This document shows, one piece after another, positions 8,743 through 16,992 of a stretch of DNA of 64,000 nt (position 1 is its first letter; each line of letters opens with the position of its first letter). Both the position numbers and the translations under genes were made by a program. The notes beneath the pieces are model-generated. The model searched no databases. It was not told the origin of the DNA and worked only from the letters and a program-made list of their open reading frames with translations. The stretch is taken from positions 1-64,000 of the forward strand of contig NZ_FOFM01000007.1 in assembly GCF_900110875.1 (NCBI RefSeq), in the 5' to 3' direction. Source of the DNA: Pseudovibrio axinellae (GTDB lineage Bacteria > Pseudomonadota > Alphaproteobacteria > Rhizobiales > Stappiaceae).

Positions 8743-10062
8743 GTGATAGAAACTGCACTATACATTGCATTGGGCTTCTTCCTCGCGAGTATTCTGGCAC
8801 TCGCAGCGCTCCCATTTATTTGGGCTCGTGCGGTACGCCTCACGCGCAAAGCACTTGAGGCTTCCAACCCCATAAGCTATGCCCGCGCAGCAATGGCAAA
8901 AGATGCTCTGCGCGCGCAACACGCTATTGCAATCCGCCATATGGAGGTCCGCCTCCAGAATATGACGGAGAAACTGGCGAAGAACGCCGCCGCTCGTTCC
9001 ATCTCAGAAGCTCAACTTGCCGAGCTGAAGGAAGAACTGAGCGTTGTGCAAATCAAATCCGCGCGCGACCGCAAGAACATGGCTCAAAAAGCCACACGCT
9101 TCCTTCGCAAAGCTCGTTCTTCTGAGACGATTCCATTTTCTGCCGAAGATCGTATAAACGCAGATCCAATTCAAGAAGCCGACGGACAAGCTGACACTGC
9201 GCAGTCAGAAACCACCACACAACCCACGCAGCAGCCCACCTCTGCAGAAATCATACCGCTCAATAATCAGGCTGCGGCAGAAAAAACAAAAGAGCTGGAT
9301 GAAGAATTGAAGGATGGCGACGCTGCAGTCGGTCCAATCACTCCAGTTGACACTTCAGATCTTCAAGACACCGACAATCCGCTTGCGGAACTCGCAACAC
9401 TGATCTCCAAGCAGGTCTCAGAGATGACGGCGGAAGCTGAAACCAAACATCAGCCGACATCTCCTGCAGAAGCAGCGGAATTGGCGTCACAGTCTTTCAC
9501 CAAACTTAAAAGCCGCTACAGTTCTTTGGAGAAAGAACGCGATCAGCTCAAGCAAGAGCTACAGCTTGAAAAAGCCGCCAACGATAAGCCAAACAAGCGC
9601 ACCACTAAGAATCCAAATATCAAATCGCCTGAGCAAATGAAAAGTCTTGAAACTGATCTCGAAGCCGCAAAGACAACGATTGAAAAGCTGACAAAGCAAC
9701 TCGAGGAGAGAGTGCAAAGCACCTCAAACATCGAAGAAGCTGTCGACTTGCGCAATGAACTTAAAGATCTGGCAGCTCAGATCACAGCAAAAGCAATTGC
9801 CGAAAATCCGCCGCTCTCCGAAAAATACGACGAAGTCCTTAAGGACCTAGGTATGATCGCGGGAGGTGCCCCGAAACCACAAACACCTAAGCGAAAACCA
9901 CGCACGGCAACCAAAACAACCAAACCGCGCGCGCGCAAAACAACCACGCCGAAAAGTTCTCCTCCTGCAAAACCAGAGAAACCCGCTTCGGCCTCACCTG
10001 CTGACAGAGATCTGGCGGAGCGTATCGCTGATGCAAGGAAAACAAGCAGCTCTCGCGGTTAA
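8743..10062 (+). CDS. Membrane-anchored coiled-coil protein of unknown function
   Basis: 439 residues starting at a GTG preceded by CAGG. One transmembrane helix at about 3-26, then a cytoplasmic charged region with predicted coiled coils at about 55-105 and 250-340, separated by a Gln/Thr/Pro/Glu-rich segment. The C-terminal 80 residues are very basic and rich in Lys, Arg, Thr and Pro, reminiscent of nucleic-acid- or phospholipid-binding tails. I do not recognise a catalytic domain. The architecture (anchor, coil, basic tail) resembles scaffolding or chromosome/envelope tethering proteins, but that is only an analogy. It starts 106 bases after the DUF1134 gene. Confidence 0.75.
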   Translation: MIETALYIALGFFLASILALAALPFIWARAVRLTRKALEASNPISYARAAMAKDALRAQHAIAIRHMEVRLQNMTEKLAKNAAARSISEAQLAELKEELSVVQIKSARDRKNMAQKATRFLRKARSSETIPFSAEDRINADPIQEADGQADTAQSETTTQPTQQPTSAEIIPLNNQAAAEKTKELDEELKDGDAAVGPITPVDTSDLQDTDNPLAELATLISKQVSEMTAEAETKHQPTSPAEAAELASQSFTKLKSRYSSLEKERDQLKQELQLEKAANDKPNKRTTKNPNIKSPEQMKSLETDLEAAKTTIEKLTKQLEERVQSTSNIEEAVDLRNELKDLAAQITAKAIAENPPLSEKYDEVLKDLGMIAGGAPKPQTPKRKPRTATKTTKPRARKTTTPKSSPPAKPEKPASASPADRDLAERIADARKTSSSRG

Positions 10063-10253
10063 CCGCTGTGCCCGTGGTAAACACACAACCACCGCAAACG
10101 CCTGCGGCGCACGCTCCTGAAAAGCGAGCGCTGCTTTAGAGTCTGTATCTACATTGAAGCTGGGATTTGAGGCACCTGCTATATAGCCGAAATGGCATGT
10201 TCAAAGCATCGTATAAGCCTCAGCAACCGTCCAAGCCCCCTCAGGCGGCTCTG

Positions 10254-11024
10254 TTATGCCTGACTAACAACTTCGACACACCGCACGTCGTTATCTACCA
10301 ACAGTTGTCTGTAATCCTCAGAGACCAGAGTATCTGTTACGAAGGTATCCACCTGAGCGATATGGCCGATACGAACGGGCGCTGATCGTTCAAATTTAGT
10401 TTGGTCCGCGACGAGTATCACATGCCGTGCATTCTCGATAATCGCCTGCGCCACACGCACCTCGCGGTAATCAAAGTCAAGCAACGCACCGTCACGGTCC
10501 AGCGCAGACGCACCAATCACAGCGTAATCCACTTTGAACTGGCGAATAAAGTCGGCCGCCGCTTCCCCTACAATGCCGCCATCGGCAGCACGCACCAATC
10601 CACCAGAGATGATTACCTCGTTTTCCGAAAACGGACGCAGCGTACTCGCCACATTGAGGTTATTGGTGATAATCATCATGCCACTGCGCTGAATAAGGGC
10701 CCGCGCTACAGCTTCCGTTGTGGTGCCAATATTGACAAACAAGGACGCCCGATCAGGGATAAGGTCTGCAGCAGCCTGACCAATCACCTCTTTTTCTTTG
10801 CCAGCGAGGTCTTTACGAGCTGAATAGCCAAGGTTCTCAACACCGAAAGCCAGCAGCGCGCCACCGTGCACACGTGTCAGCAATCCCTGATCACTCAACT
10901 CCTTCAAATCCTTGCGGATCGTCTGAGGAGACACAGAGAAGCGAGCGGCAAGCTCATCGACTTCCACTTTCCCGGTCTCGCGGGCAATATCAAGAATAGA
11001 GTTATGGCGCGAAACCAGCATCAT
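10254..11024 (-). CDS. DeoR/GlpR family transcriptional repressor
   Basis: 256 residues. N-terminal DeoR-type winged helix-turn-helix at about 6-60, with S-V-S-P-Q-T-I-R-K-D-L as recognition helix and the R-V-H-G-G family signature at about 53-57. The C-terminal DeoRC sugar-phosphate sensor domain (about 75-235) has the N-I-G-T-T-T and I-T-N-N-L-N motifs that hold phosphosugars. Overall it looks closest to GlpR, the glycerol-3-phosphate regulon repressor, but no glycerol genes are adjacent, so the effector and targets stay open. Two consecutive ATGs make the start uncertain by one codon. Confidence 0.85.
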   Translation of the reverse strand: MMLVSRHNSILDIARETGKVEVDELAARFSVSPQTIRKDLKELSDQGLLTRVHGGALLAFGVENLGYSARKDLAGKEKEVIGQAAADLIPDRASLFVNIGTTTEAVARALIQRSGMMIITNNLNVASTLRPFSENEVIISGGLVRAADGGIVGEAAADFIRQFKVDYAVIGASALDRDGALLDFDYREVRVAQAIIENARHVILVADQTKFERSAPVRIGHIAQVDTFVTDTLVSEDYRQLLVDNDVRCVEVVSQA

Positions 11025-11311
11025 GTATCAAGTCCGATAATTTATGTACATTTCCATCAGCCAATAATCTGCGATGTTTCACAGTACTATAGCCAAAATC
11101 GTTGGGGCATCCAGACGACTATTAGATGAGTTCGAAACAAAAGTCCTCTTGCCTCAGCTCCCTTCCTCTTAGTATTAATAGGCAAGTTGAAGGGGACAAG
11201 CTGAACTTTTCAATCTTTAACATGATACCGCCTAAAGAGATCCAGTGGGCAACATCGGATCAACACACTTTTTTACTAAAGTACAGCTTGAAAAGCTAAG
11301 AGAGGCCAACT

Positions 11312-11581
11312 GTGACCCGCGTAATGGAACGGCATCAGAGTGACCGCAGGCTTTCTAACAGAAAGCCCAACACACTGAAAAGTAAGGTTGAAACTGCTGA
11401 GGCACGTCATGAAATTCTCGATAACATCGACGAACTAAGGGCAATGAACGCTCAACTCAGCGAAAGCCTTGCAAAAACGATCAAAACCCAGTCACAAGAC
11501 GAAGAAAAGCTCTGGAAAGACGTTGATGGTGAAAAAGACGACCACCACTTGGGTGCAGGCCTAAACGGACGCTGGTTCTAA
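11312..11581 (+). CDS. Small charged hypothetical protein
   Basis: 89 residues from a GTG with GAGG about 7 bases upstream. Very polar, with a probable short amphipathic helix or coiled coil at about 28-65 (many Glu, Lys, Leu) and a Gly-rich C-terminus. No recognised family. Codon use looks like that of its neighbours and the ribosome site is good, so it is probably real. It lies between the glpR-like gene (divergent) and the tRNA-Glu cluster; nothing suggests a role. Confidence 0.5.
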   Translation: MTRVMERHQSDRRLSNRKPNTLKSKVETAEARHEILDNIDELRAMNAQLSESLAKTIKTQSQDEEKLWKDVDGEKDDHHLGAGLNGRWF

Positions 11582-11596
11582 ATTTCAGATTATTCA

Positions 11597-11681
11597 GGCA
11601 AACTTCAAATAGGTTTGCCAGCTCACCACACGATAAAAGACGGCCAGCCGGGTATCAGCAACACAGCATACAGCGGCTGGC
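11597..11681. other. Two inverted repeats in a 200-base spacer
   Basis: The spacer between the 89-residue ORF and the tRNA genes holds a GGCAAAC/GTTTGCC hairpin (11597-11619) and an 8-bp inverted repeat GCCAGCCG/CGGCTGGC (11643-11681) followed on the plus strand by CTTTTTG. Either could end transcription from the small ORF. No gene is seen here. Confidence 0.35.
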
Positions 11682-11783
11682 AGCATAGCTTTTTGAACAT
11701 ATCAAAACTGCTCAAGCACGACATCACATTGCCCGCTAATAAAGCGCATCGTGTTCATTTATTTTGGGGAAGATAATAAGAAG

Positions 11784-11858
11784 TGGTACGCCCAAGGGGA
11801 ATCGAACCCCTGTTTCCGCCGTGAAAGGGCGGCGTCCTAACCGCTAGACGATGGGCGC
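11784..11858 (-). tRNA. tRNA-Glu (UUC), copy 3 in transcription order
   Basis: 75 nt including an encoded CCA. Acceptor 5' GCGCCCA pairs with 3' TGGGCGT; T arm GTTCGATTC; anticodon loop CTTTCAC gives anticodon UUC, closed by a CGCCG/CGGCG stem. Identical in its readable body to the other two copies. Confidence 0.97.
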
Positions 11859-11929
11859 TCACAAAGTGAGAGAACTTTTGCAAGTTCTGTCTTTGAACAG
11901 ATTGCTGTTCAAATTAATATGTTGTCCTA

Positions 11930-12004
11930 TGGTACGCCCAAGGGGAATCGAACCCCTGTTTCCGCCGTGAAAGGGCGGCGTCCTAACCGCTAGACGATGG
12001 GCGC
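11930..12004 (-). tRNA. tRNA-Glu (UUC), copy 2 in transcription order
   Basis: Same 75-nt gene with anticodon UUC and encoded CCA; 71 bases separate it from the next copy. Flanking bases are also partly conserved with copy 3 (CTCACA-AGTGAGAG-ACTTTT), showing recent tandem duplication. Confidence 0.97.
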
Positions 12005-12076
12005 TCACATAGTGAGAGGACTTTTAAAAGCCCTGTTTTCAGGCAGAGAACCGCCTGAAATCGAAACGAAAACCTA

Positions 12077-12151
12077 TGGTACGCCCAAGGGGAATCGAAC
12101 CCCTGTTTCCGCCGTGAAAGGGCGGCGTCCTAACCGCTAGACGATGGGCGC
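12077..12151 (-). tRNA. tRNA-Glu (UUC), copy 1 in transcription order
   Basis: Promoter-proximal copy of the three, same 75-nt sequence with anticodon UUC and encoded CCA. A good sigma70-type promoter lies about 30 bases upstream on the minus strand. Confidence 0.97.
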
Positions 12152-12178
12152 CTAGGCTTCGCGTTCGCGATGGACGGG

Positions 12179-12207
12179 GGTATATGGGCTAAACACACAC
12201 TTGGCAA
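12179..12207 (-). promoter_or_regulatory. Promoter of the tRNA-Glu cluster
   Basis: On the minus strand TTGCCA (-35, 12207-12202) and TATACC (-10, 12184-12179) are separated by exactly 17 bases, about 30 bases before the first tRNA-Glu. A GC-rich stretch between the -10 and the gene fits a stringent-type discriminator. Confidence 0.6.
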
Positions 12208-12241
12208 GCCCCCTCACCAAAAGAAAGGCAAGGTTATCCAC

Positions 12242-12598
12242 CTATCTCGCTACAAAATCTGTTCGCGCGATTTTCCGTCCTGTCACAGGATCAATATACA
12301 CTAGGGCTTGCGCGCTACCGTCTTTAATAAGCACAACAAGCTTTCCGTCCATCTGGGTCACGGACATAACCTGTGCCTGAGAACCAATCGCGATTGTTGC
12401 AGCCACATTATCTGCGCTAACATTGGAATTATTGGCGTTAATCTTATAGAAGATAGCCGCAAAGACAGCTAATAAGCCGAGCACCATTACCAGGCTTGAC
12501 CCCATCAAGAGGCGGCGAAGCTTCGCTTGAAGTCTCAAAGCTGCTGGATCAAGTTCGTCCTGTACAGTCTCATCGCTGTCAGTATTAGGATCACGCAT
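12242..12598 (-). CDS. Small single-pass membrane protein of unknown function
   Basis: 118 residues when started at the ATG at 12598; an upstream extension exists but runs into the divergent gene. Acidic N-terminus, one transmembrane helix at about 30-51, and a beta-rich C-terminal part of about 65 residues that would lie in the periplasm. No motif I recognise with certainty; small proteins of this kind are found beside RluA-type synthases in other alphaproteobacteria (from memory). Its start codon overlaps that of the divergent pseudouridine synthase by two bases. Transcribed toward the tRNA-Glu genes. Confidence 0.7.
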   Translation of the reverse strand: MRDPNTDSDETVQDELDPAALRLQAKLRRLLMGSSLVMVLGLLAVFAAIFYKINANNSNVSADNVAATIAIGSQAQVMSVTQMDGKLVVLIKDGSAQALVYIDPVTGRKIARTDFVAR

Positions 12599-13646
12599 GA
12601 ACGATAAATCTCCTGAGGGCACCGTGCCGCTCACAAACTCTGTAAACACCGATGAGCAACAGTCATCAGAAATCCAGACTGGTCCAGAAGACACTGGTCG
12701 CAGACTGGATGCTGTTCTCGCTGCTCATATAGATGACTTTAGCCGTAATCGGCTACAAGCCCTGATCCGTGCAGGCCAGGTTAAGGTTGGCCAACGCACA
12801 GTATTGGAGCCTAAATATAGAGTCTGTGAGGCAGATACAATCACTCTTATCGTTCCTGAACCAGAAGCTGCCGAACCGCAGCCGGAAGACATTCCACTCA
12901 ACATTGTCTACGAGGATGATGATCTGATTGTCATCGACAAACCAGCTGGCCTTGTTGTCCATCCTGGCGCGGGGAACCCGACCGGCACACTTGTGAACGC
13001 ACTGATCCATCATTGTGGCTCCTCCCTGTCAGGAATTGGTGGCGTAAAACGCCCAGGGATCGTGCACCGAATTGATAAGGACACAACTGGCCTGCTTGTC
13101 GTCGCAAAAAACGATCTGGCTCACCAGGGCCTTGCAGCGCAATTTGCAGACCACGGCCGAACAGGACCACTTGAACGCGCTTATAAAGCACTAGTATGGG
13201 GAGCCCCAGCGGTTCTAAAGGGAACAATTGACGCCAATCTCGCACGTTCAACAACAAACCGTCAGAAAATTGCAGTCCTGAAAACTGGCGGCCGCCACGC
13301 AATCACACATTGGCAAGTTAAAGAACGCTTCGGCCCTCAAGATGAGCCAACCATCGCAAGCCTTATAGAATGCCGGCTGGAAACAGGGCGAACCCACCAA
13401 ATCAGGGTTCATATGGCTCACATCGGGAATCCTCTGATTGGTGATATGGATTACGGTTCCGGTTACAGAACTAAGTATAATAAATTTCATGAACCGCTGA
13501 AGACTCAGCTTGCGGAGTTCAAACGTCAGGCCCTACACGCAGGACTTTTGGCGTTTGCGCACCCTAGAACCCAGGAATTTATGAAGTTTGAATCGGAGTT
13601 ACCTGCTGATTTTGCAAGTATTCTCCAATCATTACAAAAAGTTTAG
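12597..13646 (+). CDS. RluA/RluD-type large-subunit rRNA pseudouridine synthase
   Basis: Converts uridines of 23S rRNA to pseudouridine. 349 residues: a low-complexity N-terminus of about 30, an S4 RNA-binding domain at about 32-95, then the catalytic domain with the hallmark H-R-I-D-K-D-T-T-G-L at 157-166 (nucleophile D160) and the C-terminal R-T-H-Q-I-R-V-H motif. Overall closest to RluD (U1911/1915/1917), but RluC or RluA specificity cannot be excluded. The first ATG shares two bases with the start of the divergent gene; translation from a later codon is possible. Upstream of rpoH by 149 bases. Confidence 0.93.
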   Translation: MNDKSPEGTVPLTNSVNTDEQQSSEIQTGPEDTGRRLDAVLAAHIDDFSRNRLQALIRAGQVKVGQRTVLEPKYRVCEADTITLIVPEPEAAEPQPEDIPLNIVYEDDDLIVIDKPAGLVVHPGAGNPTGTLVNALIHHCGSSLSGIGGVKRPGIVHRIDKDTTGLLVVAKNDLAHQGLAAQFADHGRTGPLERAYKALVWGAPAVLKGTIDANLARSTTNRQKIAVLKTGGRHAITHWQVKERFGPQDEPTIASLIECRLETGRTHQIRVHMAHIGNPLIGDMDYGSGYRTKYNKFHEPLKTQLAEFKRQALHAGLLAFAHPRTQEFMKFESELPADFASILQSLQKV

Positions 13647-13795
13647 GCCAAAAAATCTGTCAATCTGGTAGCGTTTTGGCCACAATGTTCCCATATGAAG
13701 ACTTCAGGTGCGCTTCATCTGTTGGCACCAAAGTGTGTTTGCCAAAAGTCTGATAGCTCAATCAGGCGGGAACACGAAAGAAAGAGGGGTGCTTT

Positions 13796-14689
13796 ATGGC
13801 CCGGAACCTACCAGCCCTCACGGGTGGCGAAGGCGGCTTAAGCCGCTACTTAGATGAGATTAGAAAATTCCCGATGCTTCAGCCGCAGGAAGAGTATATG
13901 CTCGCCAAGCGTTTCCGGGAACATGACGAACCAAAAGCAGCCGAACGGCTGGTGAACTCCCACTTGCGCCTTGTTGCTAAGATTGCCATGGGTTATCGCG
14001 GCTATGGCTTGCCTTTGGGCGAAGTCATCTCAGAAGGCAATGTGGGCCTTATGCAGGCTGTAAAACGCTTTGAGCCCGATAAAGGCTTCAGGCTCGCAAC
14101 CTACGCAATGTGGTGGATCAAAGCCTCCATCCAAGAATACATTCTCCGCACATGGTCCCTCGTAAAGATGGGCACCACAGCAAACCAAAAACGCCTGTTC
14201 TTCAACCTGCGTCGGGTCAAAGGCAAGATTCAGGCTTTTGAAGATGGTGATTTGCGTCCTGATCAGGTCAAGCACATCGCAACAACCCTGGGCGTTTCAG
14301 AAACCGAAGTTGTTTCCATGAACCGCCGCCTTGGTGGTGACTCCTCCTTGAACGCTCCGCTTCGTTCATCAGAAGGTGAGTCAAGCGAATGGCAGGACTG
14401 GTTGGTTGATGACGCTGACAGTCAGGAAGCTGTCCTTGCTGAGCAGGAAGAGTTCGATGTTCGCCGCGAAATGCTGAAAAAAGCTATGAGTGTGCTGAAC
14501 CCGCGCGAAACCCGCATTTTCGAAGCACGTCGCCTCTCTGAAAGTCCAATCACGCTTGAAGAACTCTCCACTGAGTTTGGTGTAAGTCGCGAACGCGTGC
14601 GCCAAATCGAGGTCCGTGCATTCGAGAAAGTCCAAAAGGCCGTTCAAGAAAGCGCACTGCAAATGGCTGGTGCACAGGCAAGCGTCTAA
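13796..14689 (+). CDS. rpoH: RNA polymerase heat-shock sigma factor RpoH (sigma32)
   Basis: Directs RNA polymerase to heat-shock promoters. 297 residues with region 1.2/2 at about 15-135, including the S-H-L-R-L-V core-binding segment and the Trp-Trp-Ile-Lys -10-reading motif, the RpoH box around N-Q-K-R-L-F-F-N-L-R (about 128-137) that separates RpoH from other group-3 sigmas, and region 4 with a helix-turn-helix at about 255-282 (S-R-E-R-V-R-Q-I). Alphaproteobacteria often carry two rpoH genes; which one this is cannot be told. RBS AGAGG lies about 9 bases before the ATG. The mRNA 5' end is not long enough here to judge a thermosensor. Confidence 0.97.
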   Translation: MARNLPALTGGEGGLSRYLDEIRKFPMLQPQEEYMLAKRFREHDEPKAAERLVNSHLRLVAKIAMGYRGYGLPLGEVISEGNVGLMQAVKRFEPDKGFRLATYAMWWIKASIQEYILRTWSLVKMGTTANQKRLFFNLRRVKGKIQAFEDGDLRPDQVKHIATTLGVSETEVVSMNRRLGGDSSLNAPLRSSEGESSEWQDWLVDDADSQEAVLAEQEEFDVRREMLKKAMSVLNPRETRIFEARRLSESPITLEELSTEFGVSRERVRQIEVRAFEKVQKAVQESALQMAGAQASV

Positions 14690-14783
14690 CAGATGCTTGC
14701 CTGCATAAAGCTTGAGTTGAATTAACCTAAAATATAAATTGGTTGTCGCAACAGTCTTTTAAATCAACAGTCAGCCTTGTCGC

Positions 14784-14862
14784 CCCCTCACCCCTTACCT
14801 AAGGTTAACGATGAGGGGAATTTATGTGAGTTGGGTCACATCCCCTCAATGGGGGGAAGTAA
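14784..14862 (+). promoter_or_regulatory. Possible alternating-hairpin 5' leader
   Basis: CCCCTCA occurs at 14784-14790 and again at 14842-14848; TGAGGGG at 14812-14818 can pair with either. The second copy can also pair with the GGGGGG of the ribosome site (14851-14856). These pairings are mutually exclusive, so the leader could open or close the start of the downstream CHASE2 gene. Structure seen by eye only. Confidence 0.4.
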
Positions 14863-16920
14863 ATGTTTGACACCGGCTGGCTGTCACAAACCAACCGCGC
14901 GCTCGCTGCGGTAGTGTCTCTTTTAATCATCGCTATCGCTCTGATTACACGCACACTTTACCCGCAGGCGCTGGATGGGGTCGCATATCTCAGCCAAAAT
15001 GCATTGCAGCTGTCGTGGTCAAACACAGCCCCCGCCCTGCCGGTATATACGGTGCACCTCACACCACAATCACACCAGCAAACACAGCCCCCGGTGTATC
15101 AGCGGTTGGAGTTAGCTCAAGTCCTTCAAAATATTGGGCAATACAACCCCAAGCTCGTCCTTATTGACGTCGACCTGAGAAAGGTGGATCCAGCGTCTCC
15201 GACGCTGCGAGGCAATATCTATGACAGCTTACAACCCTCAATAAAAACCACCTATCCGAACCATGATCTGCTTCTACAGACCATAGTTTCCCACCACTCA
15301 GTTCTACTCAATAGGCCACTCTCGGATGCTGTCGCAAACAGGCCACCGCTTTCAAATTACATAAGGTTTTCGCGGGCCAGCGGGTATCAAGCCGATGAGC
15401 ACTACGCTAATGGCTCTGCATCTTTACTTTATCCTCTTCAGCACAGCAGCGGCGAGCAGCAACAACCATCGCTTGCACTAATGGCATGGAATCTAGGGGC
15501 TTCCGCTCCTCCCGTTGCAACAACAATGAGCGAGCAAAGTGGCTTCCTCAATGTCAATGGCTTCGCAGTTCCGGTTACGTCGACAAAGGAAATGTTCATC
15601 CACAAAGCCAGAGCGTCCAGCGACTACATACTCTCTGCAAACAACATACTAAATGGCACGGTTGCAGCTTCCGTGTGGCCTCCATCACCTGAGAGTTACG
15701 TGGTCATTGGAACGCAACAGAGAAGTTCGCAGCGGCATGCACAAGCGTTGCAGACACTTCAAAACGCCCGTTTCATCACCATTCCAAATTGGTCACAATA
15801 TATTGAAATAACAGCGATAATTCTTATTGGGCTCTCTGTGACTATTGTGGCTGCAACACAAACTGTCTGGTTCAGCCTGTCATTCACACTGCTTGCAATA
15901 TTTCTTGTAAACGGAGTTGCATTTCATCAGTTTGCCCTTGAGAAAATCCTGCTTGAACCGCTCTTCCCCTCTCTTATTTTGCTGCTGATATTTGCGTCGT
16001 CCTGCACGATCAGGCGAGTGACACTGAAGAGCCACCGGACACAAACCGCTGAACGATATGCAAGTATCCTTTCCCCAAAACAGATGCAAAAAATGCTCAA
16101 CACGCCAGAGCAGTTGGCACTGGAGGGACAGCAACGTGAAATCACATGCCTCTCCACACGCCTGAGGCACTTTCACCAATACTATGAAGGATTATCACCT
16201 CACGACTTAGCAAGCTTCTCAAACAGCTTCCAAACGGCACACCTTGAAGATGTTCATGCACAACATGGCACCCTCAATACGCTTCGGACCTCAGGGTTGA
16301 GCGCTTATTGGAACGCACCGCTTGACGACCCATTCCATGCGTCTCATGCCCGCCGTACAGCCGGTGACATGCAAAAGCAAATGCAACGCTTCAACACGAA
16401 GGACCGTTTCCGCTTCAGTCATAAGAACATGAAGAACCACGAAGTTACTCTGGACATTGGTATTTCGACAGGATTGGCAACACTTGGTGAGACAGGGACC
16501 CGGCGCCACTTCAGATATGCCCCATTGGGTAAATGTGTGGACTTGGCAAATGACCTTGCTCGCCATTGCAAGGAGGCCGGGCACAACCTCTTAATCTGCG
16601 AAACCACGCGCGGGCAACTGCCCGAATGTGCCACGCTTGAAACCATTCCGGTACAAACAAGCCGCTACCAGGTGCGCGCCTTTGCGCTTTTGGGCGATCC
16701 CTCGCTAGCTTTTTCAGAGGAGTTTCTCAAACTCAAACAAATGCATTGCAACATGGTTTACGCGTTGTACGAGGAAGAGGACAAAGAGAAAGCACTCACG
16801 TTGCTGGATGAGTGCAAATCACATTGTGCACCGGAATACACCGCCATCTACACAGCCTTTGAAAAACACATTCTTGACCATTTGATGCTGCACGAACCCG
16901 TTGAAGATGCTGCCCAGTAG
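14863..16920 (+). CDS. CHASE2 sensor fused to a degenerate class III nucleotide cyclase domain
   Basis: 685 residues, membrane protein. Helix at about 11-30, an extracytoplasmic CHASE2-like sensor to about 300, three further helices at about 312-383, then a cytoplasmic class III adenylate/guanylate cyclase homology domain at about 420-615. The fold motifs are visible (Tyr-Trp-Asn-Ala-Pro at 482-486; G-I-S-T-G at 533-537; Y-x-x-L-G at 552-556), yet the metal-binding aspartates appear as R433 and S477, the substrate lysine as T473, and the transition-state Asn/Arg as D560/D564. It is therefore probably a non-catalytic pseudo-cyclase acting as sensor or partner. The reading frame is intact. Stands alone downstream of rpoH. 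Confidence 0.85.
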   Translation: MFDTGWLSQTNRALAAVVSLLIIAIALITRTLYPQALDGVAYLSQNALQLSWSNTAPALPVYTVHLTPQSHQQTQPPVYQRLELAQVLQNIGQYNPKLVLIDVDLRKVDPASPTLRGNIYDSLQPSIKTTYPNHDLLLQTIVSHHSVLLNRPLSDAVANRPPLSNYIRFSRASGYQADEHYANGSASLLYPLQHSSGEQQQPSLALMAWNLGASAPPVATTMSEQSGFLNVNGFAVPVTSTKEMFIHKARASSDYILSANNILNGTVAASVWPPSPESYVVIGTQQRSSQRHAQALQTLQNARFITIPNWSQYIEITAIILIGLSVTIVAATQTVWFSLSFTLLAIFLVNGVAFHQFALEKILLEPLFPSLILLLIFASSCTIRRVTLKSHRTQTAERYASILSPKQMQKMLNTPEQLALEGQQREITCLSTRLRHFHQYYEGLSPHDLASFSNSFQTAHLEDVHAQHGTLNTLRTSGLSAYWNAPLDDPFHASHARRTAGDMQKQMQRFNTKDRFRFSHKNMKNHEVTLDIGISTGLATLGETGTRRHFRYAPLGKCVDLANDLARHCKEAGHNLLICETTRGQLPECATLETIPVQTSRYQVRAFALLGDPSLAFSEEFLKLKQMHCNMVYALYEEEDKEKALTLLDECKSHCAPEYTAIYTAFEKHILDHLMLHEPVEDAAQ

Positions 16921-16943
16921 CAGCAATTTGCCTCCAACTAAAA

Positions 16944-16968
16944 AGAGCCCCCGAAACTCGGAGGCTCT
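16944..16968. terminator. Terminator between convergent genes
   Basis: AGAGCC-c-CCGA AAC TCGG-a-GGCTCT stem-loop between the converging CHASE2 gene and thiY. Plus strand is followed by TAAATTTAGTTT and minus strand by TTTTTAG, so it may work both ways. Confidence 0.6.
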
Positions 16969-16992
16969 AAATTTAGTTTAAGCCTATAACAC

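Larger units (their letters stand above)
11784..12151 (-). repeat. Tandem triplication of a 146-147 bp tRNA-Glu unit
   Basis: The three tRNA-Glu genes start 146 and 147 bases apart. Spacers share the motif GCTCACA-AGTGAGAG-ACTTTT next to each 5' end but differ further on, so the unit was duplicated and the spacers then drifted. One upstream promoter suggests one polycistronic precursor. Confidence 0.85.

Noticed and set aside
10090-10140. GCGCACGC/GCGAGCGC hairpin after the coiled-coil gene as a terminator.
   Set aside because: Stem is imperfect and only TTT follows; too weak to call.
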